A DNA stretch of 64,000 nucleotides. Source: Yoonia maricola. GTDB lineage: Bacteria; Pseudomonadota; Alphaproteobacteria; Rhodobacterales; Rhodobacteraceae. The stretch spans positions 248,001-312,000 of the forward strand of contig NZ_PGTY01000003.1 in the NCBI RefSeq assembly GCF_002797915.1. Direction: 5' to 3'. The translations under genes were made by a program, and so were the position numbers. The notes below the pieces were generated by a model. That model searched no databases. It was not told where the DNA came from and was given only the letters and a program-made list of their open reading frames with translations. This document shows positions 26,529-36,169 of the stretch, piece after piece (positions within the stretch are counted from its first letter, which is position 1; each line of letters begins with the position of its first letter).

Positions 26529-27287
26529 CTAGTCTTTCTTTTCATCGTCATCAGGCAGATTAAAGAAGCTATCCGCATCCGCCACATCGCGGTCATCGGC
26601 GGCTTCTTCTTCGCCCTCTTCATCGCGCGGATCGGCAAGGCTGAATGTCTCAAGACCGGCCATCGCACTTGGCATCTTGGGCTCGGCCGGCATAGAGAGC
26701 GATTGCTCGGTGCCGACCAGTTTGCGCCGTTCGTCGTCGGACATAGCCGACCCTTCTTTTTCCTTCTTCGCGTTGGCTTTCTGCACAGCCGCGTCCAGCT
26801 CAGATTGCTTGCACAGGCCCAGCGCAACTGGGTCAATCGGTTCGATATTGTTGATGTTCCAATGGGTCCGCTCGCGGATGGCCTGAATGGTGGGCTTTGT
26901 TGTGCCGACCAGTTTGGAAATCTGACCATCGGTCAGTTCGGGGTGAAATTTCACCAGCCAGTAGATCGACGCAGGACGATCCTGACGTTTGGACAGCGGT
27001 GTATAGCGCGGACCACGGCGTTTTTCTTCACCCGCAGCTGCGGCGTAAAACTTCAGCTTCAGCTTGTGCAGCGGATTGGCTTCAGCCTTGTCAATTTCTT
27101 CCTGCGTCAGCTGGTTGTTGGCAATCGGGTCAAACCCCTTCACGCCAGCGGCCACATCTCCATCGGCGATGCCCTGCACTTCCAGCTCGTGAAAGCCGCA
27201 AAAGTCAGCAATCTGCTTGAAGGTCAGCGTGGTGTTGTCGCACAGCCAAACAGCGGTGGCTTTGGCCATAATCGGTCTATCGGACAT
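26529..27287 (-). CDS. trcR: TrcR/DUF1013 cell-cycle transcriptional regulator
   Basis: A 252-residue protein conserved across Alphaproteobacteria and named TrcR in Caulobacter and Rickettsia work, where it binds RNA polymerase and supports cell-cycle transcription. The DUF1013 core is clear: MAKATAVWLCDNTTLTFKQIADFCGFHELEVQ (read in parts at residues about 7-38), GIADGDVAAGVKGFDP, and the second helix-turn-helix-like block LTDGQISKLVGTTKPTIQAIRERTHWN. The C-terminal 60 residues are acidic and disordered. It is divergent from the RNase T2 gene and has its own terminator. Confidence 0.93.
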   Translation of the reverse strand: MSDRPIMAKATAVWLCDNTTLTFKQIADFCGFHELEVQGIADGDVAAGVKGFDPIANNQLTQEEIDKAEANPLHKLKLKFYAAAAGEEKRRGPRYTPLSKRQDRPASIYWLVKFHPELTDGQISKLVGTTKPTIQAIRERTHWNINNIEPIDPVALGLCKQSELDAAVQKANAKKEKEGSAMSDDERRKLVGTEQSLSMPAEPKMPSAMAGLETFSLADPRDEEGEEEAADDRDVADADSFFNLPDDDEKKD

Positions 27288-27423
27288 CTTTCATCTCCAT
27301 CTTATCAGCGGACAAGCCTCTCCCGCGCCCTTAAGTTGGGCAGACTGCGGTGGCAGCCGGGTTCGCATTGTCGAGGAACTTGAGGCGTATATAATGGCGC
27401 ATATGAAAATTGGAAAGATCAAA

Positions 27424-28053
27424 ATGCACCGCCTGTTTGCTCTCCTAGGCCTAATGGCAACACCATTATCTGCACAGGACCGCGCGGGGGAATTTGACTA
27501 TTATGTCATGTCACTGTCGTGGTCGGCCAATTGGTGTGCGCTCGAAGGCGACGCACGCAACTCACCCCAATGCGATCCTGCGGCAGAGTTTGGCTGGATA
27601 TTGCACGGGCTTTGGCCGCAATACGAACGTGGCTATCCCGCAGACTGCGCAACAAGTGAACGCCCACCCAGCCGCAGTGATACAGCCGCTATGGCCGACA
27701 TCATGGGAACATCCGGGCTGGCGTGGCACCAATGGCGCAAGCATGGGGTCTGTTCCGGGCTCTCATCGGATGATTACTACGCCCTGTCGCGCGAAGCTTA
27801 TGCCCGCATCACACGGCCCGACGTTTTCCGCGCATTGAACCGCGAAGTCACGCTGCCTGCATCATTGATCGAAGAGGCTTTCTTGGAGGAAAACCCCACC
27901 TTAGAAGCTGATCAGATCACAATCACCTGCAAATCCGGCTATATCCAAGAGGCGCGCATCTGCCTGACCCGCGACTTGGATTTCCGGGACTGCGGACAGG
28001 ACGTGATCCGCGATTGCAGCATGACGGACGCGCAGTTTGATCCGATGCGTTAA
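27424..28053 (+). CDS. Secreted ribonuclease T2
   Basis: An endoribonuclease of 209 residues exported through a signal peptide (MHRLFALLGLMATPLSA). Both catalytic blocks are present: CAS I WILHGLWPQ (about residue 59) and CAS II WHQWRKHGVCS (about 101-111), with the two catalytic His. Paired cysteines (WCALE, QCDPA, DCATSE, VCSG, TCKS, RDCGQD, RDCSM) would form the usual disulfides. GGAAAG lies 6 nt before ATG 27424, so this start is favoured over in-frame ATGs at 27394 and 27403. Likely function is RNA scavenging in the periplasm or medium. Confidence 0.92.
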   Translation: MHRLFALLGLMATPLSAQDRAGEFDYYVMSLSWSANWCALEGDARNSPQCDPAAEFGWILHGLWPQYERGYPADCATSERPPSRSDTAAMADIMGTSGLAWHQWRKHGVCSGLSSDDYYALSREAYARITRPDVFRALNREVTLPASLIEEAFLEENPTLEADQITITCKSGYIQEARICLTRDLDFRDCGQDVIRDCSMTDAQFDPMR

Positions 28054-28124
28054 GTCACAAACATCAAATACACCGAAGCACTGATGACCTTTCGGACCAT
28101 ATTATCACGCTTCGCTTCTGCCGA

Positions 28125-28430
28125 TCAGAATGCGCGCGGCTCATTTTCGGCGGGTACGCGACTGCCGTCCTTGAGGATGATTTCGCCACGAGTATCCTGA
28201 CACTTGGGCGTGCCATCCCGGTTCAGGCGCGGCGTCATAAAGCCTTCAAGCCCGTCGTCGATGTACCAATGCTGACACCCATCGGGATCAACCCAGACAT
28301 TCGCCACACCATCGCGCAGGAACCCACCATCAACGCCACCATCTGTCACGTCATTATTGTCGCCCGTCCGTTCACAGGCAACCAGCACACCTGCTGCCAG
28401 GACAATCATGACACCTCGTGAAAAACCCAT
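28125..28430 (-). CDS. Small predicted lipoprotein, unknown function
   Basis: The 101-residue protein begins with a lipoprotein signal peptide (lipobox LVAC at about residues 16-19). The mature part is Asp/Gly-rich with a Trp/His-containing core (WVDPDGCQHWYIDDG) and two cysteines (GCQHW and KCQDTR) that could form a disulfide. Start ATG 28430 is preferred over the upstream GTG. It is convergent with the RNase T2 gene. The core motif looks conserved-protein-like, but I cannot name the family. Confidence 0.7.
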   Translation of the reverse strand: MGFSRGVMIVLAAGVLVACERTGDNNDVTDGGVDGGFLRDGVANVWVDPDGCQHWYIDDGLEGFMTPRLNRDGTPKCQDTRGEIILKDGSRVPAENEPRAF

Positions 28431-28535
28431 TTTTACTACCATCCGCTCTGACGCGACTCGCGTGATTTACAAACTATCCCTACCGTATGTTGAGATTTGG
28501 TTTAGGTCCACCACCAACACAGGCGCCCATGACAC

Positions 28536-29312
28536 TTAGCCAAGGACGGCTGCGGTCAACGGGCTGTCAGGGCTCGCGAGATCCTCAATCACATTGAAAT
28601 GGTGTTTACCCGCGTCAACCACTTTTGCGCATTGCCATGCTTGGGCCAATGCCTCGGCCTGCTCTAGAAAAACCGGTCGTTCATCCGCGCCGACCCACAC
28701 GGTCACGGGGCTTTTGGGCACAGGTTGATGCACCGGGCTTTCGTTGACAATCTGTTGTTCATCAAGTCTCAGGTCTGCGTTCATTGATGTGCGCATTAGC
28801 GGGGCCAGATCAGCAACCGGCGATATCGCAACGGTCTGCACAAGCCGGTCCTGCCAGCGCGCACCCGGTGTCGCCACACTGGCCATTGCGACCAACTGCC
28901 CACCAGCCGAATGCCCGCTCAGACGGATCGGGCCGGGTACGCGCAAAGACATTGCTGCAATCGCGGCCATAATTTCACGCCTGATATCGGTGATGCGTAC
29001 GTCAGGGCACAGATCATAAGACGGCATTGCAACGCTCCACCCCTGCGCCAAGGGGCCAGCCGCCAGATGCGACCAGAAGGATTTGTCAAACCTGAGCCAA
29101 TAACCGCCGTGTACAAACACCACCAAACCTTTGGACAAGCGTTGCGGGTGAAACAGATCATAACGCTGTCGTGGCCCCTCACCATAAGCCAGGTCCAGCT
29201 CGCAAAGTGTTGTGTCGCGAAAGGCCGCTGCCGCTTGCGCCCATTTGTCCGGATATGCATCTGCGCCCGGAATATAGGCCGCATTCGCATAGGCATCATC
29301 CAATTCCATCAT
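28536..29312 (-). CDS. Alpha/beta hydrolase of the kynurenine formamidase-like/esterase group
   Basis: A 258-residue hydrolase. The oxyanion motif HGGYW (about residues 67-71) and nucleophile elbow GHSAGGQ (about 133-139) are clear, and the C-terminal HHFNVIE supplies the catalytic His. HGGYW with HSAGG is the pattern of arylformamidase/KynB-like and related esterases that open N-formylkynurenine or carboxyl esters. No other tryptophan-degradation gene is nearby, so the substrate stays open. Start ATG 29312 follows AGAGGGG; the frame upstream only shadows the ALDH gene. Confidence 0.85.
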   Translation of the reverse strand: MMELDDAYANAAYIPGADAYPDKWAQAAAAFRDTTLCELDLAYGEGPRQRYDLFHPQRLSKGLVVFVHGGYWLRFDKSFWSHLAAGPLAQGWSVAMPSYDLCPDVRITDIRREIMAAIAAMSLRVPGPIRLSGHSAGGQLVAMASVATPGARWQDRLVQTVAISPVADLAPLMRTSMNADLRLDEQQIVNESPVHQPVPKSPVTVWVGADERPVFLEQAEALAQAWQCAKVVDAGKHHFNVIEDLASPDSPLTAAVLG

Positions 29313-29376
29313 GTTCCCCTCTTTACGACACCGCCCTGCTTGGGTCAGATAGCGCCGAAACCCTAGGGAGGCCACT

Positions 29377-30855
29377 ATGCTTGACGAAACCACGAACCTC
29401 AAATCCATGTTGGCGCGCCCTGATCTGGTTTGCGAAGACACGCTCGTCGCTGGTGCCTGGGTGCAGGCGGCCAGCGGCAATACCTTTGATATCACCAACC
29501 CAGCACGCGGCGACGTGATTGCAAAAGTACCAGACCTGTCGGTCGATGAGGTCGCACAAGCCATTGCCGCGGCCGATGACGCGCGCAAACCATGGGCCGC
29601 ACTTGCCGCCAAAGAGCGCAGCAACGTGCTGCGCAAGTGGTTTGACCTGATGATGAAGCATCAGGAAGATCTCGCCATCATCATGACAGCCGAACAAGGC
29701 AAACCATTGGCCGAAGCGCGCGGTGAAATCGCCTATGGTGCATCTTTCGTCGAATGGTTCGCAGAAGAGGCCAAGCGCATCTACGGTGAAACAATCCCCG
29801 GACACATGCCCGACAAACGCATCACGGTCATCAAGCAACCCATAGGTGTGGCCGTCGGCATCACGCCGTGGAACTTTCCCAACGCCATGATCGCGCGCAA
29901 AGTCGCCCCTGCCCTTGCGGCGGGCTGTGGTTTTGTCATCAAACCGTCCGAACTCACACCGCTTTCCGCGCTCGCTATGGCCAAGCTGGCGCAAGAGGCA
30001 GGCGTGCCAGACGGGCTTTTCTCGGTGATCACATCATCAGATGCCGCAGCTGTCGGAAAGGCGTTCTGCGAACACCCGGCTGTGCGCAAACTGACCTTCA
30101 CAGGCTCTACCCAGGTGGGTCGTATCCTGCTGGCCCAAGCCGCCGATCAGGTGATCAAATGCTCGATGGAACTGGGCGGCAATGCGCCCTTCATCGTTTT
30201 TGACGACGCCGATCTGGATGCTGCGGTCGAAGGCGCCATCGCCTGCAAATTCCGCAACAATGGCCAAACGTGCGTCTGTGCGAACCGCATCTATGTGCAG
30301 GCCGGTGTCTATGACGCTTTTGCTGCAAAGTTCAAAACAGCCGTCGAGGCACTTAAAATCGGAGACGGGATGAGCGATGGTACTACGCTAGGCCCGCTGA
30401 TCGAACCGAAGGCCGTGACCAAGGTGCAGTCCCATCTGGAAGACGCCCTGTCCAAGGGCGCTGAGATCCTGACAGGCGGCAAACCTCATGATCTGGGCGG
30501 GCAGTTCTTTGAACCCACGATTGTAACGAATGCGACCAAAGAGATGTTGGTCAGCACGGATGAAACCTTTGGTCCCTTCGCACCGCTGTTCAAATTTGAT
30601 GACACTGATGATGTCATCGCACAGGCCAATGACACGATCTTTGGGTTGGCCTGCTATTTCTATGCGAGCGATCTGAGCAGGGTCACAAAGGTGGCCGAGG
30701 CGCTCGAATATGGGATTGTTGGGGTAAACACCGGGATTATCTCAACCGAAGTCGCCCCTTTCGGCGGGGTGAAACAATCTGGCCTAGGTCGGGAAGGATC
30801 CAGCCACGGGATAGAAGACTATCTTGAGATGAAATACATCTGCACGAGCGTTTAG
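29377..30855 (+). CDS. gabD: NAD(P)-dependent succinate-semialdehyde dehydrogenase
   Basis: An aldehyde dehydrogenase of 492 residues converting succinate semialdehyde to succinate in GABA catabolism; cytoplasmic. Motifs: GITPWNFPNAMIARK near 163 (NAD binding), FTGSTQVGR near 235, the catalytic Glu in MELGGNAPFIVF near 262, and the catalytic Cys in NNGQTCVCANR near 296. The CVC pattern, with two neighbouring cysteines, is typical of the GabD branch, which can be redox regulated. It is divergent from the hydrolase; no GABA transaminase is in this window. Confidence 0.92.
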   Translation: MLDETTNLKSMLARPDLVCEDTLVAGAWVQAASGNTFDITNPARGDVIAKVPDLSVDEVAQAIAAADDARKPWAALAAKERSNVLRKWFDLMMKHQEDLAIIMTAEQGKPLAEARGEIAYGASFVEWFAEEAKRIYGETIPGHMPDKRITVIKQPIGVAVGITPWNFPNAMIARKVAPALAAGCGFVIKPSELTPLSALAMAKLAQEAGVPDGLFSVITSSDAAAVGKAFCEHPAVRKLTFTGSTQVGRILLAQAADQVIKCSMELGGNAPFIVFDDADLDAAVEGAIACKFRNNGQTCVCANRIYVQAGVYDAFAAKFKTAVEALKIGDGMSDGTTLGPLIEPKAVTKVQSHLEDALSKGAEILTGGKPHDLGGQFFEPTIVTNATKEMLVSTDETFGPFAPLFKFDDTDDVIAQANDTIFGLACYFYASDLSRVTKVAEALEYGIVGVNTGIISTEVAPFGGVKQSGLGREGSSHGIEDYLEMKYICTSV

Positions 30856-31237
30856 GCATTCCCACTTGTAAGGCCACCGCCATGATCCAGGGTGGTGTCC
30901 CTACGGTACCTGATCGATCGGATGGACGCCACGACGCACCAGATATCGTAAGTGCGATATGACGCGCGTGGCTGGTCGCGATGCACGGCAGGTTTGCGAT
31001 CGTCAAAGCGTCACATCATCCGCAGGGGGTCGTGCAGACAACGCCCACCGAAGCTTTCTGCACCTCCAGGATATCTATGAGGCAAATATCCGCTTATCTT
31101 ATGGCGTGGATAAACTGAGGGCAGTGTGTCTCTCACACGCTGCGCCTCAATTGCACCACATTTTGGACATTTTTTGCCCTTTTGTCTTCTGAATAGATAA
31201 CGAAATATTGAACGATTCTAAATTCTGGGGCTTTGTA
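30856..31237. other. Long intergenic region without a convincing gene
   Basis: About 380 bp between gabD and the DUF1800 gene. The open frames here (e.g. 77 codons at 30959-31192) have poor composition and no ribosome binding site. Two small inverted repeats occur: ATATCG-N6-CGATAT at 30943-30960 and GTGTG-N5-CACAC at 31124-31138. The last 60 bp are AT-rich and should hold the promoter of the DUF1800/DUF1501 pair. Confidence 0.5.
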
Positions 31238-33745
31238 ATGGCAAAAATGACATATTTTGTGGCGAGTACTGCGCTTGCCGTTCTCTTAGTTCAACTTGCA
31301 GAACCTGCAAATGCGGATAGCTCCGAAAATGCCGCTGCCGGAGGCACAGAATCGTCCAATGACGTCATTGAGGTGAACAGCGAACAAAGCTTTACCTACA
31401 ACATAGAGCGCGCCGGAAATGTCATGATTGTGGTGGCGCCGCGTGATCCGGTTAACGTTTCAGTAAACGGCACACTTGTCCTTGCACTTACAGATCTCAA
31501 TTCTTCGGCGGGCACGCCGATACAAGCCGTTGTTGATCTAACTGCAGGTGACCACATCATAACTGTCGAATCCGTAAAGCCCGGCACCGATATGACCGAC
31601 GCGGTCTTAGTCGCCTTCGATGGGGGACAACCCGTTGCTTTGGCAGACATCGCATCCACAACCGCAACGGCCGATGTAAACAATCTTTCAGCGAATGTGG
31701 TAGCGGCCGCATCGACAGCGACACGCAGCATTTCCTCTTCAGACCCACTGGTACAAAATTCCTCTGTGGACGGCTTGCAGTCCAGTAGCAGCGCATTGGC
31801 CGCATCTGAAATGAGCGGCAGCAATAACAGGGCCAACGCAAGCACAAGTGTCTTTAATCAGAATGGAGCGGGTGATGATACGACCTCCCGCGACTTCCGA
31901 TCCGCAATTTTGGATGCCATCGCTGAATCTTCGGGGGTTCCGTCATCAGAAACACCCGAGACGCCGACGCAACCTACAACGCCAGGTACCTTTGAAAATC
32001 CGGCGTTCGGCCCTAGCGTTTCAAGCCCTTTGTCTCCGCCAACGGATGTCGCCATCACCCAGGCTATTCAACTGACGTCCGCAGCAACTGACGACGGCCT
32101 GCTGGCATCAACGGGACAAACCCTGTTCGGTGCCGTACAGGACCCGATGACATATGACATTGTCACTGCGACCATCGCACCCTCTGGCCGGACAACCACC
32201 GTCGATGTCGGTGCAATGCGTGGCCAGTTCGCCGTCCGGCTCTTTGCTGAGGACATGACAGAGGCGACAACGGTCACATTGACTGCTTCAAATAGCATGA
32301 ACGATGCTGTGACGCCTGCGACCATCAGCTATAATTTTGATGTGGCCTACCCAAATGATGGTATCGCAATGGCGCTGTCGCGCCTTACCTATGGCGCAAC
32401 TCCTGACCTTTACGCACGCGTGCGCGCGATCGGGTTTCAGGCCTATGTTGAAGAACAGCTTGCTCTGAGCGGCCTTGATGAGACGGCGCTGAACCGCGTT
32501 TCAGGGCTTGGGCGCGGTAACAGCCGCACCGAGATCATGCGCTCTTACAGAGACAACAACATGGCACGCGCAACGCTTACAACAGCCCAACTGCGCGAGG
32601 TCATGGGGACGTTCTGGTCGAACCATTTCCATGCCAATAACAAAGAAACAAACATCTACCTGCCAAACCTTGACGACCGCGACTTCTTTAGAACCAACGC
32701 ATTCGGCAACTTTGAAGATCTGCTTCTCTATTCCGCACAAAGCCCCTTGATGTCGCAATACCTCGACAATGATGTGAACACGGCCAATAGCCCGAACGAA
32801 AACTACGCACGAGAGATACTTGAGCTGCACACGGTCGGTGTTGACGGTGGCTATGGTGACGATGACGTCATCGCAATGAGCGAGATATTCTCTGGCTGGG
32901 GCTGGGAAAAAGTGACCGATGTCCCAAGTGCTGCTGCTGATACCTATGGTTTCCTGTTCCGGGCGCAAAACCATGTTCAGGGTGACAAAGACCTGCCTTT
33001 CCTTAACACGACGATCAGTGGACGCAGCGGTGCGGATGGGGTTCTTGAAGGCGAAGAGGTGATCTCGATCCTTTCGACCGATGACCGGACGAAGGCGTTT
33101 GTGTGCGGCAAGATTGTCCAGAAATTCGTGGCCGATGATCCACCAGCCTATTTCATCGAAGTTTGTACGACAGCCTGGACCCAAAGCAATGGGTCATCCA
33201 GAGAGATGCTCCGCGCCATCCTGCTTGATCCAGCCTATATCACAACGGTTGAGTACCAGCGGGCAATGGCAAAAACCCCGATCGAATTCGCGGCATCTTA
33301 CTTGCGTGCACTTGGCGCTCAGCCCAGCGGTAATGCAGCAAACCACATCCGCAATATCTCAACAGTTGTCGCCAATGCCGGATGGGACCCGTATTATTTT
33401 GCAGCGCCGACGGGTATATCTGAAGTGTCATCCGCATGGCTGAACTCGGCTCCTATGATTACGCTCTATAACGGTCTGGCCGACATTCCGGGTGATCCGA
33501 GCCGTTACGGCCACGACCTGCCCGGCGACATTGCCGATGCGGGTCTTGAGACCGCCGAAGAGGTTGCAGCTTACCTGCTTACGGTTGGTACTGCTGACCG
33601 GTTCTATCGGGATGAATACGAAGCCATGGTCAATGTCCTGAAAGGCGAAGACGGCATCTTCGAACCCATGCTCTCTGATGAGACCGATGCGATCAACCGG
33701 GCTGCAACGCTCTTGCTCGTTTCACCCAGCTTTCTCGCTCAGTAA
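31238..33745 (+). CDS. Exported DUF1800-domain protein with large N-terminal extension
   Basis: A protein of 835 residues starting at ATG 31238, 7 nt after GGGG. A signal peptide (FVASTALAVLLVQLAEPANA) precedes a beta-rich domain (about residues 45-140), a Ser/Thr/Pro-rich linker (about 155-270), another beta domain, and the DUF1800 domain from about residue 377 (MALSRLTYGATPDLYARV) to the end. DUF1800 marks in view include FWSNHFHANNKE, NYAREILELHTVGVDGGY and DVIAMSEIFSGWGW. DUF1800 is found next to DUF1501 in many bacteria and its function is not established. It lies 22 bp before the DUF1501 gene. Confidence 0.88.
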   Translation: MAKMTYFVASTALAVLLVQLAEPANADSSENAAAGGTESSNDVIEVNSEQSFTYNIERAGNVMIVVAPRDPVNVSVNGTLVLALTDLNSSAGTPIQAVVDLTAGDHIITVESVKPGTDMTDAVLVAFDGGQPVALADIASTTATADVNNLSANVVAAASTATRSISSSDPLVQNSSVDGLQSSSSALAASEMSGSNNRANASTSVFNQNGAGDDTTSRDFRSAILDAIAESSGVPSSETPETPTQPTTPGTFENPAFGPSVSSPLSPPTDVAITQAIQLTSAATDDGLLASTGQTLFGAVQDPMTYDIVTATIAPSGRTTTVDVGAMRGQFAVRLFAEDMTEATTVTLTASNSMNDAVTPATISYNFDVAYPNDGIAMALSRLTYGATPDLYARVRAIGFQAYVEEQLALSGLDETALNRVSGLGRGNSRTEIMRSYRDNNMARATLTTAQLREVMGTFWSNHFHANNKETNIYLPNLDDRDFFRTNAFGNFEDLLLYSAQSPLMSQYLDNDVNTANSPNENYAREILELHTVGVDGGYGDDDVIAMSEIFSGWGWEKVTDVPSAAADTYGFLFRAQNHVQGDKDLPFLNTTISGRSGADGVLEGEEVISILSTDDRTKAFVCGKIVQKFVADDPPAYFIEVCTTAWTQSNGSSREMLRAILLDPAYITTVEYQRAMAKTPIEFAASYLRALGAQPSGNAANHIRNISTVVANAGWDPYYFAAPTGISEVSSAWLNSAPMITLYNGLADIPGDPSRYGHDLPGDIADAGLETAEEVAAYLLTVGTADRFYRDEYEAMVNVLKGEDGIFEPMLSDETDAINRAATLLLVSPSFLAQ

Positions 33746-33767
33746 GCGGTACAGACAAAGGATAATA

Positions 33768-35075
33768 ATGATGAGAACACGTCGCGAATTCCTCAAATCA
33801 GCCGCTGCTGCCGCAACCCTTGCGGGCGGTGCAGGCGCACCCCGCTTTTCTTTTGCGCAAGAAGCAGGCGGCAAAACCTTCGTTAAGGTCTTCATGCGCG
33901 GCGGGGCAGATGGTTTGCATCTGTTTCCCAAGGTCAGCGATATGAACTATTACAATGCACGCGGGACCATCGCGATCGAACCGCCCAATGGCGACAGCGA
34001 GTCCGCGGTGGACCTGGGCGCAGGGCTCGCCCGCGCGATGAACCCCAACCTTGCAGCACTGTCTGAAATCTGGGATTCAGGTCGGATGCTGGTGATGCCC
34101 GCCTGCGGCCTTCCAGCAGGCAACCGGTCGCATTTTGATGCGCAACGCTGGATCGGCAACGGTGCGCGCAGTAACCTGATCGATGGCTATCTCAACCGCT
34201 ACCTGCAGGAAACGGACACAGGTTCAGAAGCGCTGCGCGGTGCTGTTCTGGGCAAAGGGAGCATGTCAACCGAACTGCGGGGCGGCATGACCGTACCGGT
34301 GATCGCCAACGGCACCGGGTTTGATATTCAGACCGATGATTTCTGCTTCGGAAGCGGTTGCGCCGACAACAGGCTCACTGAAATTATGAACGAGATCGCA
34401 GCCACCGAGGACGCGTCTTTCGACTCGATTGCGTCACGTGCGCGGGATGCGCAGCGGGTGACCTTGGCGAATATCGACAGCGTAACGCAAGCTGCGGCAG
34501 GTTATACAACCGATGCGGATGGTCTGGAATACGACGGAAGCCCACTGGGCCGCGGGCTCCAGCTTGTTGCCCAGCTTCTCAAGGCCGAAGTACCGCTTGA
34601 AGTTGCGGCGCTGGATTGGAACATTGGGTGGGACACCCATACCAATCAGACAGCGGGCGGGAGCCGTCCATTTACGGACCAGTCTTTTTCCTATCACAGC
34701 GGCATGACCGCCGGCGCGCGAAACTTTGTCACGTTTTTCCGCGATATGGGTGCGCTGCTAGACAATGTTGTCGTGCTCGTCTGCACCGAATTTGGCCGCA
34801 CGGTACGCCAAAGCGGGACCGGCACCGATCACGGTGATGCGTCGTCGTGGTTCGCCTTTGGTGGCCCAACCCAAGGCGGCATGGCTGATGATGTAGCGAA
34901 CCTGTCAGAGGAAAATCTGAACTCACGTCGGTATCTGCCGGTCATCAACGATTACCGCGATGTTGCAGCAGAAATTATGGTGCGCCATGTCGGCATGCCG
35001 GAAGATCTCATCTCGACGGTCTTCCCCGGTCAGGTCTTCACCGACAACGGTTTCTTTACGCGCCCAACCGGGTGA
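33768..35075 (+). CDS. Tat-exported DUF1501 protein (alkaline-phosphatase-fold relative)
   Basis: A 435-residue protein with a twin-arginine signal (MMRTRREFLKSAAAAATLAGG), so it is exported folded, probably with a bound cofactor or metal. DUF1501 motifs in order are KVFMRGGADGLHLF (about 40), NRSHFDAQ (about 120), NIGWDTHTNQ (about 285) and TEFGRT with GTDHGDA (about 342-360). These Asp/His-rich blocks look like the metal site of the alkaline phosphatase/sulfatase fold. Start ATG 33768 follows AAGGA. It is co-transcribed with the DUF1800 gene; the pair probably acts together. Confidence 0.88.
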   Translation: MMRTRREFLKSAAAAATLAGGAGAPRFSFAQEAGGKTFVKVFMRGGADGLHLFPKVSDMNYYNARGTIAIEPPNGDSESAVDLGAGLARAMNPNLAALSEIWDSGRMLVMPACGLPAGNRSHFDAQRWIGNGARSNLIDGYLNRYLQETDTGSEALRGAVLGKGSMSTELRGGMTVPVIANGTGFDIQTDDFCFGSGCADNRLTEIMNEIAATEDASFDSIASRARDAQRVTLANIDSVTQAAAGYTTDADGLEYDGSPLGRGLQLVAQLLKAEVPLEVAALDWNIGWDTHTNQTAGGSRPFTDQSFSYHSGMTAGARNFVTFFRDMGALLDNVVVLVCTEFGRTVRQSGTGTDHGDASSWFAFGGPTQGGMADDVANLSEENLNSRRYLPVINDYRDVAAEIMVRHVGMPEDLISTVFPGQVFTDNGFFTRPTG

Positions 35076-35381
35076 CGCATGAAAAGCCGGTGCGGACCTA
35101 GCAACAGTAGTGATCACATCGATGGCCTGCTTTCTTCAAAACTTGCAAGATACAGGACCATCTTGCAGATCATGTATTAAATGGCCGCAACAGCAAAGAT
35201 GATGCAAGAACTGAGGCCCGCCAGTTTGCGACCCAGGGTCAGGACCAATTAAATCTGCCACAAATAAGGACATATCAGTGTGATACTTTTGCCGAACAGT
35301 ATCAGAACTACTTTAATTCAGTTGACCATAGCTAAACAGCGTGGAAATCACGCAGGCATCATAAAGGAAGAGGTGTTACAC
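35076..35381. other. Intergenic region upstream of the beta-barrel gene, no gene seen
   Basis: The 306 bp hold no supported ORF. A perfect inverted repeat TGATAC-N12-GTATCA lies at 35281-35304, about 80 bp before the barrel gene start, and could be an operator. The region is AT-rich toward its 3' end, as expected for a promoter. Confidence 0.4.
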
Positions 35382-35900
35382 ATGAATAAGTTGTTTTTTG
35401 TTTCTGCACTCGCGATCTGTGCATCAGCCAATGCGGCTGTCGCTGAAGGGTTTTACGCAGGCGCAACACTTGGTTCAGTCGAACTTGACGTTGATGATGT
35501 AGAAGTCCAGAGCACAAACTTGAACGCTCTGATTGGCTTTGAGGTCAATCAAACATTTGCGGTGGAAAGTGAATTCAGCTTTGCCGTTGTAGAAGACGAA
35601 ATTGACGTTGACGGTGGCACCGTAGATGCAAGCACCAACTATGCTGGTATTTTTGCAAAGGCATCTTTCCCGCTGTCGTCCGAATTCTCTGCGCATGCAC
35701 GCTTGGGTTTTGTGAATGTCACTTTTGAAGCGGATGGCGACGGCGGATCTGCAAGCGCTGATGATTCAGGCGTTGCTATCGGTGCTGGGGCTCAGTACGC
35801 GGTCTCGCCAACTATTGCTATCCGTGGTGATGCAACGTTTGCAGACATTGATGGCGTAGATCTTACAACATTGACCATCGGGACAGTGTTTAGCTTCTAA
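35382..35900 (+). CDS. Small outer-membrane beta-barrel protein
   Basis: A 172-residue exported protein: signal peptide (NKLFFVSALAICASANAAVA) and then alternating hydrophobic strands separated by acidic loops, ending in aromatic Phe (IGTVFSF), the C-terminal signal recognised by the Bam machinery. The first strand GFYAGATLGSVELD resembles OmpA/OmpW-like small barrels. Loops are rich in Asp, Glu and Val (VDDVEVQ, DEIDVDGG). Start ATG 35382 follows GGAAGAGG. It carries its own terminator. Ligand or partner unknown. Confidence 0.85.
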   Translation: MNKLFFVSALAICASANAAVAEGFYAGATLGSVELDVDDVEVQSTNLNALIGFEVNQTFAVESEFSFAVVEDEIDVDGGTVDASTNYAGIFAKASFPLSSEFSAHARLGFVNVTFEADGDGGSASADDSGVAIGAGAQYAVSPTIAIRGDATFADIDGVDLTTLTIGTVFSF

Positions 35901-35924
35901 GCAGACACGATCTGATAAAAAATT

Positions 35925-35966
35925 GCCTAGGCTCTAACCAGTGCCTAGGCATTCAAGTGTTTTTTG
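35925..35966 (+). terminator. Terminator after the beta-barrel gene
   Basis: Perfect 9-bp arms TGCCTAGGC (35925-35933) and GCCTAGGCA (35944-35952) with a 10-nt loop lie 24 bp after the stop. Six T residues occur at 35961-35966, slightly displaced from the stem. Confidence 0.75.
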
Positions 35967-36169
35967 GTGCTGCAATCTCTTGTATGCTCAAGCCGGCACC
36001 ATCCTTCGACAACCAGACATGCGTATAAACCAAATGATCCTACGCAAATTAAGTCGCGGTTATGCGAACAGCGGTATTTAGAAAACGACCGACCAGGCTG
36101 ACCAGACAAATCCAAAAAATTTCAAAGTAATTCCAAGGATTGACCTCTCTCTCGCGTCAAACCACCGTG

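Noticed and set aside
29313-29636. N-terminal 108-residue extension of the alpha/beta hydrolase frame
   Set aside because: It lies antisense to the 5' part of gabD, while a strong AGAGGGG ribosome binding site precedes ATG 29312.
30943-30960. ATATCG-N6-CGATAT inverted repeat
   Set aside because: Too short and not placed at a clear promoter; mentioned only in the intergenic entry.
30959-31192. 77-codon open frame between gabD and the DUF1800 gene
   Set aside because: No ribosome binding site, poor amino-acid composition and no recognisable domain; treated as non-coding.
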